A stretch of 64,000 bases of DNA from Caenorhabditis remanei. Its lineage: Eukaryota > Nematoda > Chromadorea > Rhabditida > Rhabditidae. Positions 33,801-47,743 of this stretch are shown piece after piece (position 1 is the first letter of the stretch; each line of letters opens with the position of its first letter). The DNA lies in the NCBI RefSeq assembly GCF_010183535.1, contig NC_071330.1, positions 6,243,717-6,307,716 of the forward strand, in the 5' to 3' direction. The position numbers and the translations under genes are program-made. Below the pieces are notes generated by a model, which searched no databases, was not told the origin of the DNA, and saw nothing but the letters and a program-made list of their open reading frames with translations.

Positions 33801-36731
33801 CATTAGGGGGAAAACTGAAACCCATCTTCCGCCAAAGAACTTCTATTCTAATCCTTTTTTTGAAAACCTAAGCTTCCTCATGATTCTGTTCAATGATTTC
33901 CATTTATCTTCTATTTTCTTCATTTTCATTAGAATCTTTTTCTTTTTCATATTAATTTTCCAAGTTTCATTGCAAAAAAATAATTGAAAAGAACTCCAAG
34001 AAGACTCAAAAAGGAGGTAACTTATGCACACCGATGGTTCCATTCCTGAAGAATGAATAATTGTGAGAGACCGAGAAATTGCTCATTCATCTTCTTTTCT
34101 CTATCGCAGTATTTGAACTTTTGGTTATTTTTTCGTGAGCTATGTAGCACGTCTTCAACTTTGAGTATTTTCTAATCGAGGATGGAGCATTTGGCAACAT
34201 TTTGAATAGCATATATTCCGAATCCTTACTTTTTTATATTACACAAATTGAATCTTTGTCCTGTAAAAATGCCAAGATTTCGGAGAGAAAAACACTCAGA
34301 TTTTCCAAAAATTCTATTGCAACATTATATTTTTCTGTTAAACTAGAGATTCAGAAAACACCAAAGTTGGTTATAAATGTATTAAAAGTGTTTTCATTAT
34401 TTTAAACTATTTTCTTCTTTCCGTGATCTAGTTCCTTCTAAAAATGGACGAGATCAGAGTCGGTGATCATACACTCAAGGAATTACGTTTTCCTGTAGTG
34501 GATCAAGCTTTTATTTCTTTTTGAAATAAAATAAACATAAATTAATTCCGCATAAGTCAATCCAGTCCACATATACTTTTCGCGCCTCGAATAGAACCTT
34601 CAATCCTTTGCCATCATCTTGACGACTCCTAATACAAAATGATTGATCTCTGAGCAATCTTCACAGACAACATCCTTCCTGTTACCTCTGACACCTTTTC
34701 CCGTTTGGTCTCACGGCTCAATCCAAACATCTTCACGGCTTTTTCTAGGATTTGTGCTCTTCAAATCCCCCGCGTTTTCTTGAACTCATTTAATTGAGTC
34801 TCCGGAAACTTTCTTCCGATCTATTTAGGGACATTTTTAATTATTCTGATGCCAAAAATAAGCATGAACCTGAAAAGAAGAAGAATTCCTGAGCTCTCCT
34901 TTTCACTCTCTTTTTGATTTTATTCAAAACTTTTCTATCCGTTTTTTGAGTGGTGAATGAAACTCTTTTTGACCAACAACAAAAGAGATTCCGATTCAAT
35001 TTTCTGTGAACAACAGAAACCGAAAAGAGGACTTCTTTCTGTTGTGTTGCATTTGACACGTGAGCAAAAAGTGAACTCTTAACTATTTTTTTTCTGCTAA
35101 ACTTTCCCTTTTTTGAAGGATTCGTTTAGTATGTTCCCCGGATTCAGAGTATTCCAGACAAAACTTTGATTTTAAAAAATTGAAAAAATAGGAATCAAGT
35201 TTCAATTTTCACAGAATAACATGTTTTCGGGAATTAACTAATTTTCAGGATGTTTTGAGATTCTACGTATTCACATGTCATTTTGTTCGTAGGAGTAGAA
35301 CATCGTTTGTTTAGTTCAATTTGTTATTCGGATCGGATCATTTTGGGCCCGAAACCCGTTTCTAATAGATCGAAGCATTCAACAAGATAGCTCGGTTTCG
35401 AAGCTTCTTGGCTTTGGCTTTACTCATTTTTTTTTTCGGAAAATCGTGTTCTGCTCTTCATCAAACCAGATTCTAGTTTCAGAATCATTTTCCCGTAACT
35501 ACAGACTCTACGTACATCTGAATCATTCTGTATCTGCAAACTGCAAATCTTTATTTCCTAGAATTCGGACTTCCCAGCTGGCTGAGTTTCATTTCAACTT
35601 CAGTGAAACAAAGAAACAGAAAAGTTCTACATCACTAAATCTCAGTACTTCTGAAATGACGTCTTCTTGTATTTTGAATTTTGAATTTTGAAGTTCAGAA
35701 GGAATACAAACCACGTGACCCACACTTTTACAAATGTTTCAGAATAGTTTCGGATTTCAATTATTCTCATGTTGCATCTGAACCCTTGTTCACTTCTTCT
35801 TGTTTCTTTTTTTTTTTGTTTCACCTGTCAATTCCATCATTTCATTCTTTATCTTCTGAAACCTTCGGAATCTGAATCCGAGAAAGTTCAAATATCTTTT
35901 TTCCCCATCTTTCCACATCGTTTAAATTCAAATTCAAACTGAAAAAAACTAGAGAAGATGTCACTAAAATTTTCCCATAAAAACTGAGAAACTGAGTTTT
36001 CCACATTATACGGACACACGGCCTAAATTTGTCTTCCGCTTCTCCTTCGTCGGTGTTTGATCATTCGGAATTCGGATCAAAATGAGCTTCAGATGAAGAA
36101 TTTGAAGAACTTTCAGAATGTACTTTTCTCGGAGAACAAAAAATAAAAAAGAGTCTCTACTCATCATTTTGTGTTTTAATCACGGATTGAAGTAGCTTAG
36201 TTCCAGTAAGAAACTGATGGAGAGTAGCCACGTGGGCCCGCCTTCTTTTTGGGTGAAGTCTCTGCTCTTTTTGCAGAAAAACAAGGATTTACCAACTTTG
36301 GTCTCATTTTGGAAAAAGCTACTTAGCAGTTGATGTATGTTTCACTTTTTATTTTGTTTTTCCTGGTATGACGTAGTTGGAAAAAAGGATAAGATAAGTA
36401 TACGAGTATGACGATGGTTTCTCCTTTTCAGAAGTTTATAAAAAGAAAGGATTTGTGATTCTAGAAGATTCTAGTTTATAATCTATCCAATTTTCATAAG
36501 AAAAATGATTTTCCATGGAAAATTTAATTCCGCTTTACTAAATTTTCGCAAATTTGGTGACCAATTCGATGAATCAACTGAATTATCAGATCGAGAACGA
36601 GATAATGAGGACAAGGTTCCTCTGCTCCTAAGGATTGTAAGACAGTAGCCAGTTATCAAATTGAAATACATATGATCTACGACACCACTAAAATTAAAAA
36701 TGTACTGTGGATTTCTGCTTCTAAAAGGAGT

Positions 36732-36950
36732 ACCGTAAAACCTCTAATAAAGGTGCCCCCAGTAGCAGAAGTTTGGTGCACAATATCTCAACTGCATTGA
36801 GAGCTATCAAATTGTTTTCAACTGAAGAAATATTTTATAAGTACTCAGCTATATTTTGTCTGTTGGCACCTTTTTGATAACTCATTTGATATGAAAGATA
36901 TACCACGTTAAACAGACATTGGTGGGGCCCCGTATTAGAGGTTTTATGGT
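36732..36950. mobile_element. Small inverted-repeat element (about 220 bp)
   Basis: Ends ACCGTAAAACCTCTAATA (36732-36749) and its near-perfect inverse (36933-36950, one mismatch). Inside each end are complementary GGTGCCCCC-like and GGGGCCCC-like segments. No ORF; non-autonomous. Confidence 0.7.
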
Positions 36951-39900
36951 TTATCTATTCATGAATTGAGTTTATATATTTTCCTAATCAGTAAACTTCT
37001 TCTAGAATTTGTATCTGAAACCATCCCGATATGAAAGAAACCTTTCAAATATTTTACAATTTCTTTTTGTTAGAATGGATTTGTAACATCCCGACCTCAA
37101 CTTTCAATTTTTTGAAAACCCACCCGTAGTCATCTCGAATATCAAAAATCAGGAAGTAAGTCAAAGCTAAAAACTTGAAAAGAGATTTGCCAGCTCATCC
37201 TCTATTTCTATATGTAGGTGTCGTGATGTTATCATTTGAACTCTTTTTATTTCTATTGAATTCATATTTTTTATTCTCTTCCTGACTAATTTATATCATA
37301 GAGACATTCTAGTTGTCTCTGAAAGATCATAGTTCTATTATTTAACTGACAGTTGGCTGCTCTTGCGTGGCAAATGACTCAACACCTACACTTCTCTGTC
37401 TTGTACTCCCCTAATCTCTGACCTCTTCTGAAACTTCAGATGTCAATTCATTCCGAGTGATGCGCACTTCTAATTTCTTTAATTTCAAATGTTTAAACTT
37501 TTTTCTTTCAAACTTTTACCTTTTTTTACGTGACAGAACTAGATTCTGAATTCGGAATTCAGAATTTGAATTCAGAAGACCTCCTTCTCAAAACAACACA
37601 AAAACTTCCCCTTTTAGTCATCAAATCAAAAATTCTGGCGCGCACACTGATCTATCTCGATTCGAAAATTGTATTATTATAATCATAGACGCATTAATAA
37701 TTGAATTGTGACCCCCGCTCACCTCTCCTCCTCCAACTTTTCGGACGTCAGAAAAGAGGCTCCTCCTTCGTTAGAAAAAAGAGATTCTCGAATTGTTTCG
37801 AGAAGAAATTCTGAATTATTACTTTATTTAGAATGCATTCAAGGCTCTTTCGGAGGTTTGATCATTTTCCGTTGTTTTTTCCTTTTCTTATTTTAACCAT
37901 AATCGCCTAAAAATATGTTCGTTTTTCCTCTCCTTGCCAAGCAATTTTCTTTACTTGGTGAGGATAATCTGGCGCACCTTTGACGCTTTGAGACACCAAA
38001 ATTCTGGAAAAACACTTATTTTCTGCTTTTTGGTTGTATTTTTATTGAATTAAGGTCGGGAGAAGTGTTTTTCTAACTTCCAGATTTTCAGAAATTGCTT
38101 CAAAAATGGGATTTTTTGACTCTCCTACCCTTATTTTCGGAAAAGTTCTTTCCAGGTTCCTCTTTTATTTCTAAATCTTCTCAAACATCTCTGAGACCAA
38201 TCCCATACGTGAATATCATCAAAAACTTTTGAAAATCCTTCTTCGAATAATTAACTTAATACACAAAAGAGGAAACGAAGGATCTCCCATATGAATGACG
38301 TTGGAGAGACATCTATAAAAACTATACTTCTTGCTTGAAATGAGGCCAGTTATTCTGGCGGAAAGCAAGAAGAATGTTCTTTTAGGTTATAAGTTTTCAA
38401 AACTCTAATAGACGGGCACCCAATGTTTCCACTTATTTGGTGAAAACCCAATCTCTCACTCTCTCGAGTCAGACGATTCCAAAGACAAGGAAAGTCTGAC
38501 ACGACGTATTTCCAGAATTCGTTCTTTCAACTTCTTCTCCTAATAGAATTCTCTTCAGTTACCCTCGGTTAAACTCTCCATACTTGTTTTGTCCCACTTT
38601 TCTCCTCAAAACTCTGACCATTTTTCTACAAATCCAAGTAAACACCCTCCTCCCAAAAGGACGATTCTCCCGTGTTTTGCGTTTTGCTCATCACTTTCCC
38701 ACGTGGAATTCGATGAGCACTCTTTCTTCTCAAACATTCAACTGATCACACATCGAACATAATAATTCTTTATCGTGGTGATCCTACTGCACATCCGTCT
38801 CCTCCTTCTTAAAATCCCTGTGTGTGTGGAAAATATTCGGTGAAACTTATTTGTCTCTTTCTCCATCTCTTCCTCTCTAAGCTCCACCCCTTGTGCTTTT
38901 CAAGAGAGAAAAAGGCGTCTTACTTGTTCCTGTTTTGTGCAAAAACAAGAGAGAAAAGTGACATATGTATATGAGATCCAAGTTAATTTCTCCTATGTTT
39001 TTTATCTTCCTCTTCTTTTTTCTCTCAATTACATTAGTGTCTTCCCTAGATTTCGGATTCCTTTCTGACGACTTCTCACTCTTCGATTCAGAATTTTCAG
39101 TGAATCGGAAGCAATCTGTCCCTCCCTTACTCTCTCACTGAAATATATATGCACTCTGATCTCATCTTTAAACCAAAATCAGTCTAGCGAAACTGGAATC
39201 ATTCTGATTCCCCCCGCCTCCTTCGTTTTCGTTTCGTTTCTTCAGTTTTAGTATTCCAATCCCAAAAATGAGTTTCCTCTCCGTTTTTTATTGCTCAGTT
39301 GTACTATCAAACGGATTTCTCTCAAGTTGAGTGACACCGGATTTCCCCTCTTTTTTCTTGTTCTTCTTGTCACATGTGTCCCTCAAAAAGTCTCCAGATG
39401 AGATGCCACGTCATCTCTCACTTCAGAAGACTCTTTTGTTTTCTTTTTTCCAGTAAACAGCCTGTCAGTTTTTGAAATTATCACTTTGTTTTTGGTTAGC
39501 CTAAATTTCATTTCTTATGCATGATTGTACGGAACAAATTCAATCTGACCAAGGTTTTATGATGATTAGAAGTGGAAAACTCGTGGGTTAGTCATGGAAC
39601 TTGAATCAGTGAAAATCTGAAAACAAAACACTGTTCGCAGTATATAAATCATGTTCGACTGCTACCTAGATCAACTTTTTACATTTTTGCAACGGCGAGC
39701 ATCATGTATTCAATCCCACAAGAAAGTCCCACAGGAAAGCAAACTTCCATACAAACTTTTGACTTATCCAAAATACTTATTTTTCTTGCTCCTTTTTCTT
39801 TTTTTGTGATTCTATTCTTGACTTTCTGTCAACTTTGATTTATATTTTTCGCCTGGTTTTCAGCTTTATTCTCTAGTTTTGTGTTCCGTTTCGTTTTCTG

Positions 39901-42269
39901 ATTAACTTCGAATTTCCGACAAAAAAGCTTATCAGTTTTTTTTTTTGGTATTTTGTTTCAAAAAGTGGGTGGGATCAGGAAGTTGGAAATTTCTGAAGGG
40001 TCTTGCAGTCAGTCTAATTCTAAGATTCAATTATTTTTCCCCAATTTTTTTGGTTCATGTCATCTGAATTTAGCATTTGATCCGGATTTTTTAAATCTGG
40101 AATCACTAACAAAATGTATGCGAAGTTTCAAGTACACTTTGTTGAATTTTTTCGAATGGCACGAGATCTAATTGGACCGCCTGAGGCCATAGGGAGCATC
40201 ATCCAGTGAAAACTAATTGATCTGAAAGAGTTTCTTTCTCTTCCCACTCACCGAGATTTCAATGTTTGGTCTTGTTTAGTATCCTTGTCTATTCTGGGAA
40301 AAGGGGCGGGTCTTAGAAGATCATGATTTTAATTCAATGAAAAAGATAAACCTTCTTCTTCTTCTCCTGGAATTAAAAATGAGATGGAGAATTTGAAATG
40401 ACGCTTCTTATGTTGTGAACTAATGAAGAGGTTTCCAATGGGGAAAAATAGATGGAGATTCCGAAATAGCAGAGAAAGAAGGGCTCCTCATCGAAATGGT
40501 AATTCGTTAATTTCGAAAACGAATGCGAACTGAAATTTTCTGGAAAAAGCAAAGAGCAGAGGTAGACACTCCTGAATTATCTATGAATTTCTAGAATTTC
40601 GGGACAGGAAATCTCATTCGGAATTCCGATTCGAATTCCGGCAGAGAGGGAAAGAGAAAGTTCAATTTCTTCGTCTTGATTCGTCACGCAGGAATGTGTC
40701 TAGTGACGAAAATATGACTAACGATAATATTTGAAATTTTAGTGAAAATCCTTCGAACAATATTTTCTAAAAAGGTTTGAGCCGATGATCGTTGACGAGC
40801 GCATCCTCAATTCCAACCGACTGCGGTACAAACATTTTGCAGAGCTGTCATAAAACCGACGTTTCTTTTCGTCCGCTTCTTCTTATTGAGAGTTCTGATT
40901 GACTTCGAGTTATGAATCTCAAGACGTGCTCCTACTATATTTTTTCGACTAATTTCCGATTAGACCTGAGCAGAACACATTTCCAGTCTTCCAAAATCTT
41001 TTGTAATCTTCCATCTTCCATCACCAATTATTTGTTACTAACTTCCCTGCAGTATAGCCTGAAATTTCATCTTAAAGTCATTTATCCTTCCTTCTTCTTC
41101 ACAATTAAGTTATGCATTTTATCTCGTATTTCTTTTTCTTCTCGGAATGAGTTGGCAAGAGATGTAAAAAAGGTCCGAAAAATAAAGAATACCCGTCCCT
41201 TCTTCACTCTGTTGTGCTCAGTTCCATTGTGTCGTTCGTTAGAAGAAAAGGAAAAGAAAGAAGTATGAATGAAGAGTTCTTCTTTGAACTTCTCTCATAC
41301 ATTTTGAGATTTTTATTCTTTTTTTGAGTTGGATGTACTTTGAACTGGTCGTTGCTCGTTTTCTGAAGTTGGGTTAATGTAGATGTTGCCTCTTCTTGAA
41401 AGTCTGTCATGTCTGTCTGTATATCTGTGAGTCCAGATGTCGATTTGTCCCCGTGTGAGTCATTAATCAGCTTGAAAAGTTCTCTGTTCTTCTCTTCAAA
41501 GCGAGCAAAATCCCATCTCCATTTCCATCCACCTGCGTCCCATTTTCTGTTCCAATTTGTCTCTTTTTCCCCAAAATGTTCTTCCAAATCCCTCCGAAAC
41601 ATCCGCTTTTTTCTTTTTTTTCTACCCCTTTTCGTGTGTTTTGATACATATAAATGAGTGAGCCAATAAATGAAAAGTCCTCAATAAGTTTCCCTTCCGC
41701 ATTCATTTTTCCCCGCCTATTTATCGGGTAATTCTGTCTCTTTTCATTCCGGAAATCTGATCTTTTCGAGGTTTATTTTCCATAAGGGTAAGGTTAAAGA
41801 TTGATTGAAAACCAAGAGAAACGGATGCGTATAATTGAAAACCTCCCCAATTCATCTTTCGAACTGAAAAGGGGGCGGAGCGAGATGTCTATCCCTCTAT
41901 AGTTAAAAGTAAAAATTAAGAGTGAAATTGGGAGGATTCGAAAAAGAGAAGATCTCGAGAGATTCTCAAATGATGTCAAAGAGTCAGTATCTCATTTTTC
42001 TGTTTCAACTTCCTTCTTCTTCTCTTTTTTGATCTTCCTGTCTAATTTTCTGTGTAGTTTGGGCTAAATAAGTTTTTCGAAAATCAAGAACACGATTCCT
42101 TCCATTCAAAATTATAGACAACTTTTAGATGTTTCCTCCTAAATTATAGGTGGAATTCTTCAAAGTTTATTTCCTTCCCACCAATGGTTCTTGGAATTTC
42201 AAATGTTTCGAGGTTTTGGAAATCATGAATTTACTCCCAACATTTAGCTGAAAAAAATCTGTTCACATT

Positions 42270-42466
42270 TACTGTAAATACTGCAATTGAAGCACACTTT
42301 TAATTAGAAGCACGTCTGTTATAGAAGCACATTTTCGGAACAATATTTGATAAGGTTTTTCGAAGTTTCTGTGATGTTTTTCAAACTTTTTCACAAAAAC
42401 TATGGTTTTGATACGCATTTCGCATCTTTTCCCCCAAATATTCGTAAAATTACAGTATTTGCGGTA
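42270..42466. mobile_element. Small inverted-repeat relic with AGAAGCAC units (about 200 bp)
   Basis: Terminal repeats of 19 bases (42270-42288 and 42448-42466) differ at three positions. The left half has three spaced copies of a GAAGCAC unit, a unit I associate with dispersed Caenorhabditis repeats. TA occurs at both boundaries. Confidence 0.55.
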
Positions 42467-43167
42467 TGTCAATTTCTCATGCTGGATGTCTATCTGTTCC
42501 TCAGTTTGTCCAGATGTTTGTATTTTTCATTCAGTTTCTAATTCAAAGAACTCTCAAAAACTTCTTTCTCCCAAGTCGTTTCAATTTCTCTGAAATTCCA
42601 GTTTTCCTATTAATCATCTTTGTTTTTCTTTGTTTTTCCAATCCATTCTTCTCCCCAATTTCCACCGAAAACTTCTTCTCCCTCCGGTGTCTCCCAGAGA
42701 TTCTGTGGCCCCTCCGTCGTCGACGTCGTCAATGATTTCGGGGCTGCTCACTCACGTCTTCTTGGTATTCTGTGAAGAACACACTGAATTTCTAATTCCT
42801 TCTTTTTTGAATTATTTGTCACACCAACCTGAGATGTTGGAAGAGAAAAGGGAAAAGATGCTTCCGACCGGAGCGGCGAAAGACACCAAAAACCCGACAT
42901 TTTTGAGTTTCCTCTTCTTATTTATTCCACTTTTTCACCTTATTTCAACTGCAAACATTTCGAGAATTGAACTTTGAGGTTCTTTGGTGCTCTGACTTAT
43001 TTCTTTTCCGAAATAATTGAAGTTTATTCCTGGATTATAATCCTCCACATCCTTCCTCTGTCAACCTAATTTCCCTTTTCTGTTAGATCACAAATCCTTT
43101 CTTTTTCTTTTTCATTTTACACGTCTCACATTAGAATTGATGTTTTAAATTTAAATTTCTCAGAAAA

Positions 43168-45326
43168 ATGAACCAAGAATTACTAATTCAACTTGGCGAA
43201 CGAGCTTGTAAGAACGCTGAAAACTTGACGCTTCCCGCCGAACTCAATGGTATTTTCTTCTGTGCTCCGAGCTACAAAGAAGGATTGTGAGTTATCATTC
43301 AAATTTGAATTTCCTATGAAAATCGTTCTATAGAGGATTCGAAAATGTTTCAGAAATAACGTAACAGTGCTATGAATAATTAATAAAAGTTCTCTCATCA
43401 AACTCATCACATTGAGAATTTTTGAAAACTTCAAGATGTCTGATTTCTTCTTCTTTTTGAAATCAAAAATTTCAAATTTTTATCCAAAAATCTCAAACGA
43501 AAGAACTATTTTCAGAGCAACCCAAGTGTTCGTTGCAATAGCATTTGTCCTTCTCATGGCGACTGCAATAATTGGAAATTCTGTTGTAATGTGGATAATC
43601 TACAAGCATAAAGTAATGCACTATGGATTCAACTATTTCCTTTTCAACATGGCTTTTGCTGACCTTTTGATTGCACTTTTCAATGTTGGAACTTCTTGGA
43701 CATACAATTTATATTACGACTGGTGGTATGGAGATCTCTGCACTCTCACTTCATTCTTTGGTATTGCTCCAACAACTGTTTCAGTGTGCTCAATGATGGC
43801 TCTCAGTTGGGATAGGTATCTCTGAAAAGGGAGGAAGAAGATAAAACAAAGATCAAAAACATTCAGATGCCAAGCAGTCGTGAATCCTCTCCAAAAACGT
43901 CCGCTCTCTCGAAAAAGATCTGTCATCGCAATTCTCATTATTTGGGTTGTTTCAACGGTCACTGCACTTCCTTTTGCAATTGCTGCATCTGTAAGTGACA
44001 CTTTCAAAACGAATAATCTATCTTTTCGTCTTTTCAGGTCAACTCATTCTTCACATATGATGTCGTCACTTCAACTGTCTCGAAAACACATGTCTGCTCG
44101 GCACCTGTAAACACTTTGTAAGAGTTCAGAACTCATGATTCTTAGAGGAAATTACGTTGTTTTTGTTTCAGCTTTGAGAAAGTGTTGTTTGGAATTCAAT
44201 ACGCACTTCCAATTATAATTCTTGGATCAACATTCACGAGAATCGCAGTGGCATTCCGAGCAACAAATGAGGCAACTGATAGTAGTCTGAAGAATAATCA
44301 TACGAGGGCAAAGAGCAAGGTAATTTTGGGAAGAAAAGGAAAATTTGGTGGAAAGGGGAAATGACAAGATAGTTTGTTCAATAAAAATTGGAGCATATAA
44401 ATAGCTGGACGGCCGTCGGGCGATAAAAACTAGCCGTCATTATTATTTTTGGGTTTTGAGCCCTGGTACTGTAGCTCCAATTTGGTCTCTCGAACCCAGT
44501 TTTTTGATCGTTCATCTCATTCTTTGAAAACTAAGAAATTGCATTTTTCTCAACTGTTCCAATGAACTCATTTTGCAACGAAAACACATAAAACTTCTGA
44601 GCTCAAAGTAGCGTGCTATTTTGACACGAAAATACTCGGAAGATATTTTCCATTTTTCTCCAAACAGGAAACACATGAACCATATTAAAGTTTGATCCGA
44701 ATTTTTCAATTTCTCGTTTTTTGCAGGCAGTCAAAATGCTCTTCCTGATGGTCGTCGCATTCGTCGTCTGCTGGCTTCCATATCACATTTATCATGCATT
44801 CGCACTTGAGGAATTCTTCGATGCAACTCATGGAAAATATGCATATTTATTGATTTATTGGATTGCAATGTCCAGTTGTGCATACAATCCAATCATTTAT
44901 TGTTTTGCTAACGAAAGGTACGGTATTGAAGAAATTGGGTTGAAACTTGTTTAATAGAAATGAGAGCAAAAGATAAAATAAACATCAAACCATAAATTCT
45001 TATCAATAATTTTCAGATTCCGAATTGGTTTCCGGTATGTCTTCCGATGGATTCCTGTGATTGATTGCAAGAAAGAACAGTACGAATATTCCCAATTATT
45101 CCCAGATAAAATGCGAAGTATGGCAATTTCACTTCAAAAGGGAAGAGTCAATTCTTCGTGTTTAGACAAGAAAGTCAAGGAGAACTCTTCTCAAGGTGAG
45201 AATTGTGAAATCTAGAACTACTTTTCTATTCCCTCGTTTTCAGATATGGTTCATTGTGTAATGCATCCTGAAAAGAACACGAAGAAATACTCAAAAGTAC
45301 ATTTGCTAAGTTGCCATGAGCGATGA
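43168..45326 (+). CDS. tkr-1: Tachykinin/neurokinin-type G-protein-coupled receptor TKR-1
   Basis: Eight exons: 43168-43286, 43516-43815, 43867-43990, 44038-44117, 44172-44319, 44727-44917, 45017-45195, 45244-45326; 1224 nt, 407 residues. The extracellular N-terminus has a glycosylation site (NLT). TM1 contains GNSVV, TM2 NMAFADLL, TM3 ends SWDRC (138-141; the usual DRY is DRC here), TM6 CWLPYH (272-277) and TM7 NPIIY (311-315), followed by helix-8-like FRIGFRYVFRW. This is the rhodopsin-class neurokinin-like pattern; ligands are amidated peptides and coupling is through heterotrimeric G proteins in the plasma membrane of neurons. Synteny with the SLC17, GPR and MED14 genes identifies it as the C38C10.1 counterpart. 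Acceptor TTTCTCAG just before the ATG suits trans-splicing. AATAAA at 45398-45403. Confidence 0.93.
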
Positions 45327-45600
45327 TATCAATTATTTGAACGTGTTTATTTTGATTATGAAATTTGTATGTAAAAACTTTTGGAACTTTGACGAGAATA
45401 AAATATATAATGAAATTATGATAAATACTGATAGGGATTGGATAGCAATCGATGATTCAACTGCAAAAGTGATATCTTTGGGTTGCAATTTTTGAATTTA
45501 CGGGGATAAAACCTAGAATAAAGCTCGATTTGGGTCAGACAGAATAAAATAATGCTAATGGAACAAGAGATTTTCGAACATGAAAGATGATATTGCGAGC
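45327..45600. other. Convergent 3' region tkr-1 / SLC17
   Basis: tkr-1 3' UTR with AATAAA at 45398-45403. A minus-strand AATAAA at 45351-45346 may serve the SLC17 gene, in which case the two 3' UTRs overlap. Confidence 0.5.
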
Positions 45601-47743
45601 CTATGCAGTAGCAAGCTCAATCTTCTCTCCTTCTCTCAATGGAGCCATTTCGTGACCTTCTTCAGGTGACAACTTAGCCCATGGTTGGACTTCTCCAGAA
45701 GCAAAGATAGAGAAGATAAGTGCTCCAGCTGTCAGAATTCCGGCAGTCAGCCACATAACGACTTGCCACTCTTCTTGTGTACCCTAAAACGGATACATTC
45801 AGTTAGTTATTAGGCTTTATATTCGCTCACATTTGGCGTCAAATAACTCGTAACAGCAGGTGAAATGATTCCAGCAAGTGCCGAAATAGTGTTTCCAGTT
45901 CCCATAACTGTTCCGGAGAATGGTGGAGCAATTTCCAAATAGTTGACGACGAATCCAGCATATTGAAAACCAGAAACAGCCATTCCGCATGTGATGAAGA
46001 TAATAACAAGAATCTGAAACAAATTTTGGAATTTGACTGAAAACTAACAGCGCTCACATCTTGTCCACATCCGCAATATCCAGACAGAACGAGGAAAAGT
46101 CCTTGTCCAACGAGAGCAACAAGCATAGCAGCTCTTCTGGTATTCAACGTTGAGAGAATTCCTTTGGATCGAATTGTGTCAGCGAGAATTCCACCAGCAT
46201 TGATGGCACAGAAGTAGGCCATATATGGAATTGAGGCGACGGCTCCGAGCTGAAAAAAAAAACATAACATGATAGGAATAATGAATAAACTTACCGATGA
46301 AAGATTCAAACCGAGGACATCTTTCAAGAATGATGGAAGCGAAACGAGCATTGTGTATGCTCCCCAATCTCCTGCGAAATGACCAGCCCAGCAAGCCCAG
46401 ACAGCTGGAGATGTCAGAATCTTGATCCATGGAGTTGATGGTACTTTTCCTGTGTCTTTTCCCATTGATGCTTCAACCGATGTGATAATGTATTGTTTCT
46501 CTTCTTTGGAAATACGTGGATGCGTGGCTGGCTTGTCGGAACTAATATACCACCAAACGGCACACCAAATGACTCCGAACACTCCGAGGATGTAGAAGAT
46601 AGATGGCCACCCACCATCGAATCCATACTGGCAGAGGAAACCGGATAATGGAAGCACGATCACATTTCCAATCTGAGCTCCAGCGTAGGTAACTCCAGTG
46701 AGCACGGAGAGTTCCAATGGGGGTCCCCAAACAGACCACATTGTGTGCATTGCTGGGAAAGTTGCTCCTTGAAGGAATCCAATGGCAGCTCTCAGCATTG
46801 CAAGTGCATATTCTGATGTTCTAGCGGCGACTGGGTTGGCAAGAGTGAGAAGAGAAGATCCAAGAATTGTGATGAACACGACTCGTTTTCCTCCATACCG
46901 AGAGGCCAAATGTCCTCCGATGATCTGACTTCCAATGTATCCATAGAAGAATGAGGAGAGAACCATTCCCGTTGTTTTTTTATCCCAATCGAATTCTCCA
47001 ATCACCTAAAAAGAAGAAGCAAATTCCATTTTGATTACACCGTGTGAATTGAATTATTTTTGAGATAAACCAGAGATTTTTTCCAGAAAGTTCTATTTTG
47101 GAGGTACACTAATTATACAGCTTACCAATTGACCTGCGGAAAAAGTGAAAAACTGTCTGTTTCTGAATGTTTCACTAAATTGATCGCCCCCGTTTTCACA
47201 TTTTTAATCTAGATTCATTCGAAATTCCTGAATGATTCGCCCTTTTCGAGTAATCTTCCCATACCGAACTATTTGAGTCCACCGGTGTCATCTCTTTTCC
47301 GCATCTCGACACCTTCTCCACCCCAGTATCTGTTTTGTTCTCCGAAACCATGCAAACAACTGCGAATGACATATTTGTACGCATCATGTATGTGACAAGA
47401 CATCCGAAGAACATAGCCAATGATAACGCGAATCGTGTCGACGGCACAAGCCCTGCAAAAGACGTTTATCACGAATCTCTTTACTTTTTCGGTGCACTTT
47501 TTATTTCTTCTTCTTCATCTCTTCTGATGATATCTGTTACACTTTTCGATCGTCTAATAAATCACTTTTCTGCAAACTTCCCGAACTATTTCTTCTAACG
47601 AATAGACGATCAAACAATCATTTGTTGGTCTTTTTTCTTTGAAAGAACAATCCTCTTTCATACTTTTTTCGCTGAATTTTCATGGAGTCTTCGTCCATTC
47701 CAAAATTAATTCACTCACGAGGTTTAGTTGTGGCGGCGTCCAT
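45601..47743 (-). CDS. slc-17.2: SLC17-family (Na/phosphate or vesicular anion) transporter
   Basis: Six exons: 47743-47719, 47452-47265, 47005-46295, 46249-46058, 46013-45831, 45783-45601; 1482 nt, 493 residues. A major-facilitator protein with TM1 containing SLAMFFGCLVTYMMRTNMS, a glycosylatable loop (NKT, NSS), WDKKTTGMVLSSFFYGY leading into TM2, and the conserved loop GGHLASRYGGKR after TM2 typical of SLC17. Further conserved blocks are GFLQGATFPAMHTMWSVWGP and EYQ-like ILVIIFITCGMAVSGFQYAG. The C-terminal tail is acidic and cytoplasmic. SLC17 proteins carry phosphate, sialic acid or glutamate; the substrate cannot be told from sequence here. Convergent with tkr-1, as in C. elegans C38C10.2 (memory). 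Confidence 0.9.

Larger units (their letters stand above)
30816..43167. other. About 12 kb without a supportable gene (tkr-1 upstream region)
   Basis: AT-rich DNA with homopolymer A/T tracts, polypyrimidine stretches and only short ORFs that lack splice-compatible partners or familiar motifs. It contains two small inverted-repeat relics (listed separately) and a GC box-like GGGGGCGGAG near 41870. It is the likely home of distal tkr-1 regulatory sequence. Confidence 0.45.

Noticed and set aside
42466..42977. Overlapping plus-strand ORFs upstream of tkr-1
   Set aside because: Pyrimidine-rich composition gives Phe/Leu/Ser-rich frames typical of non-coding DNA here; no splice model joins them to tkr-1.
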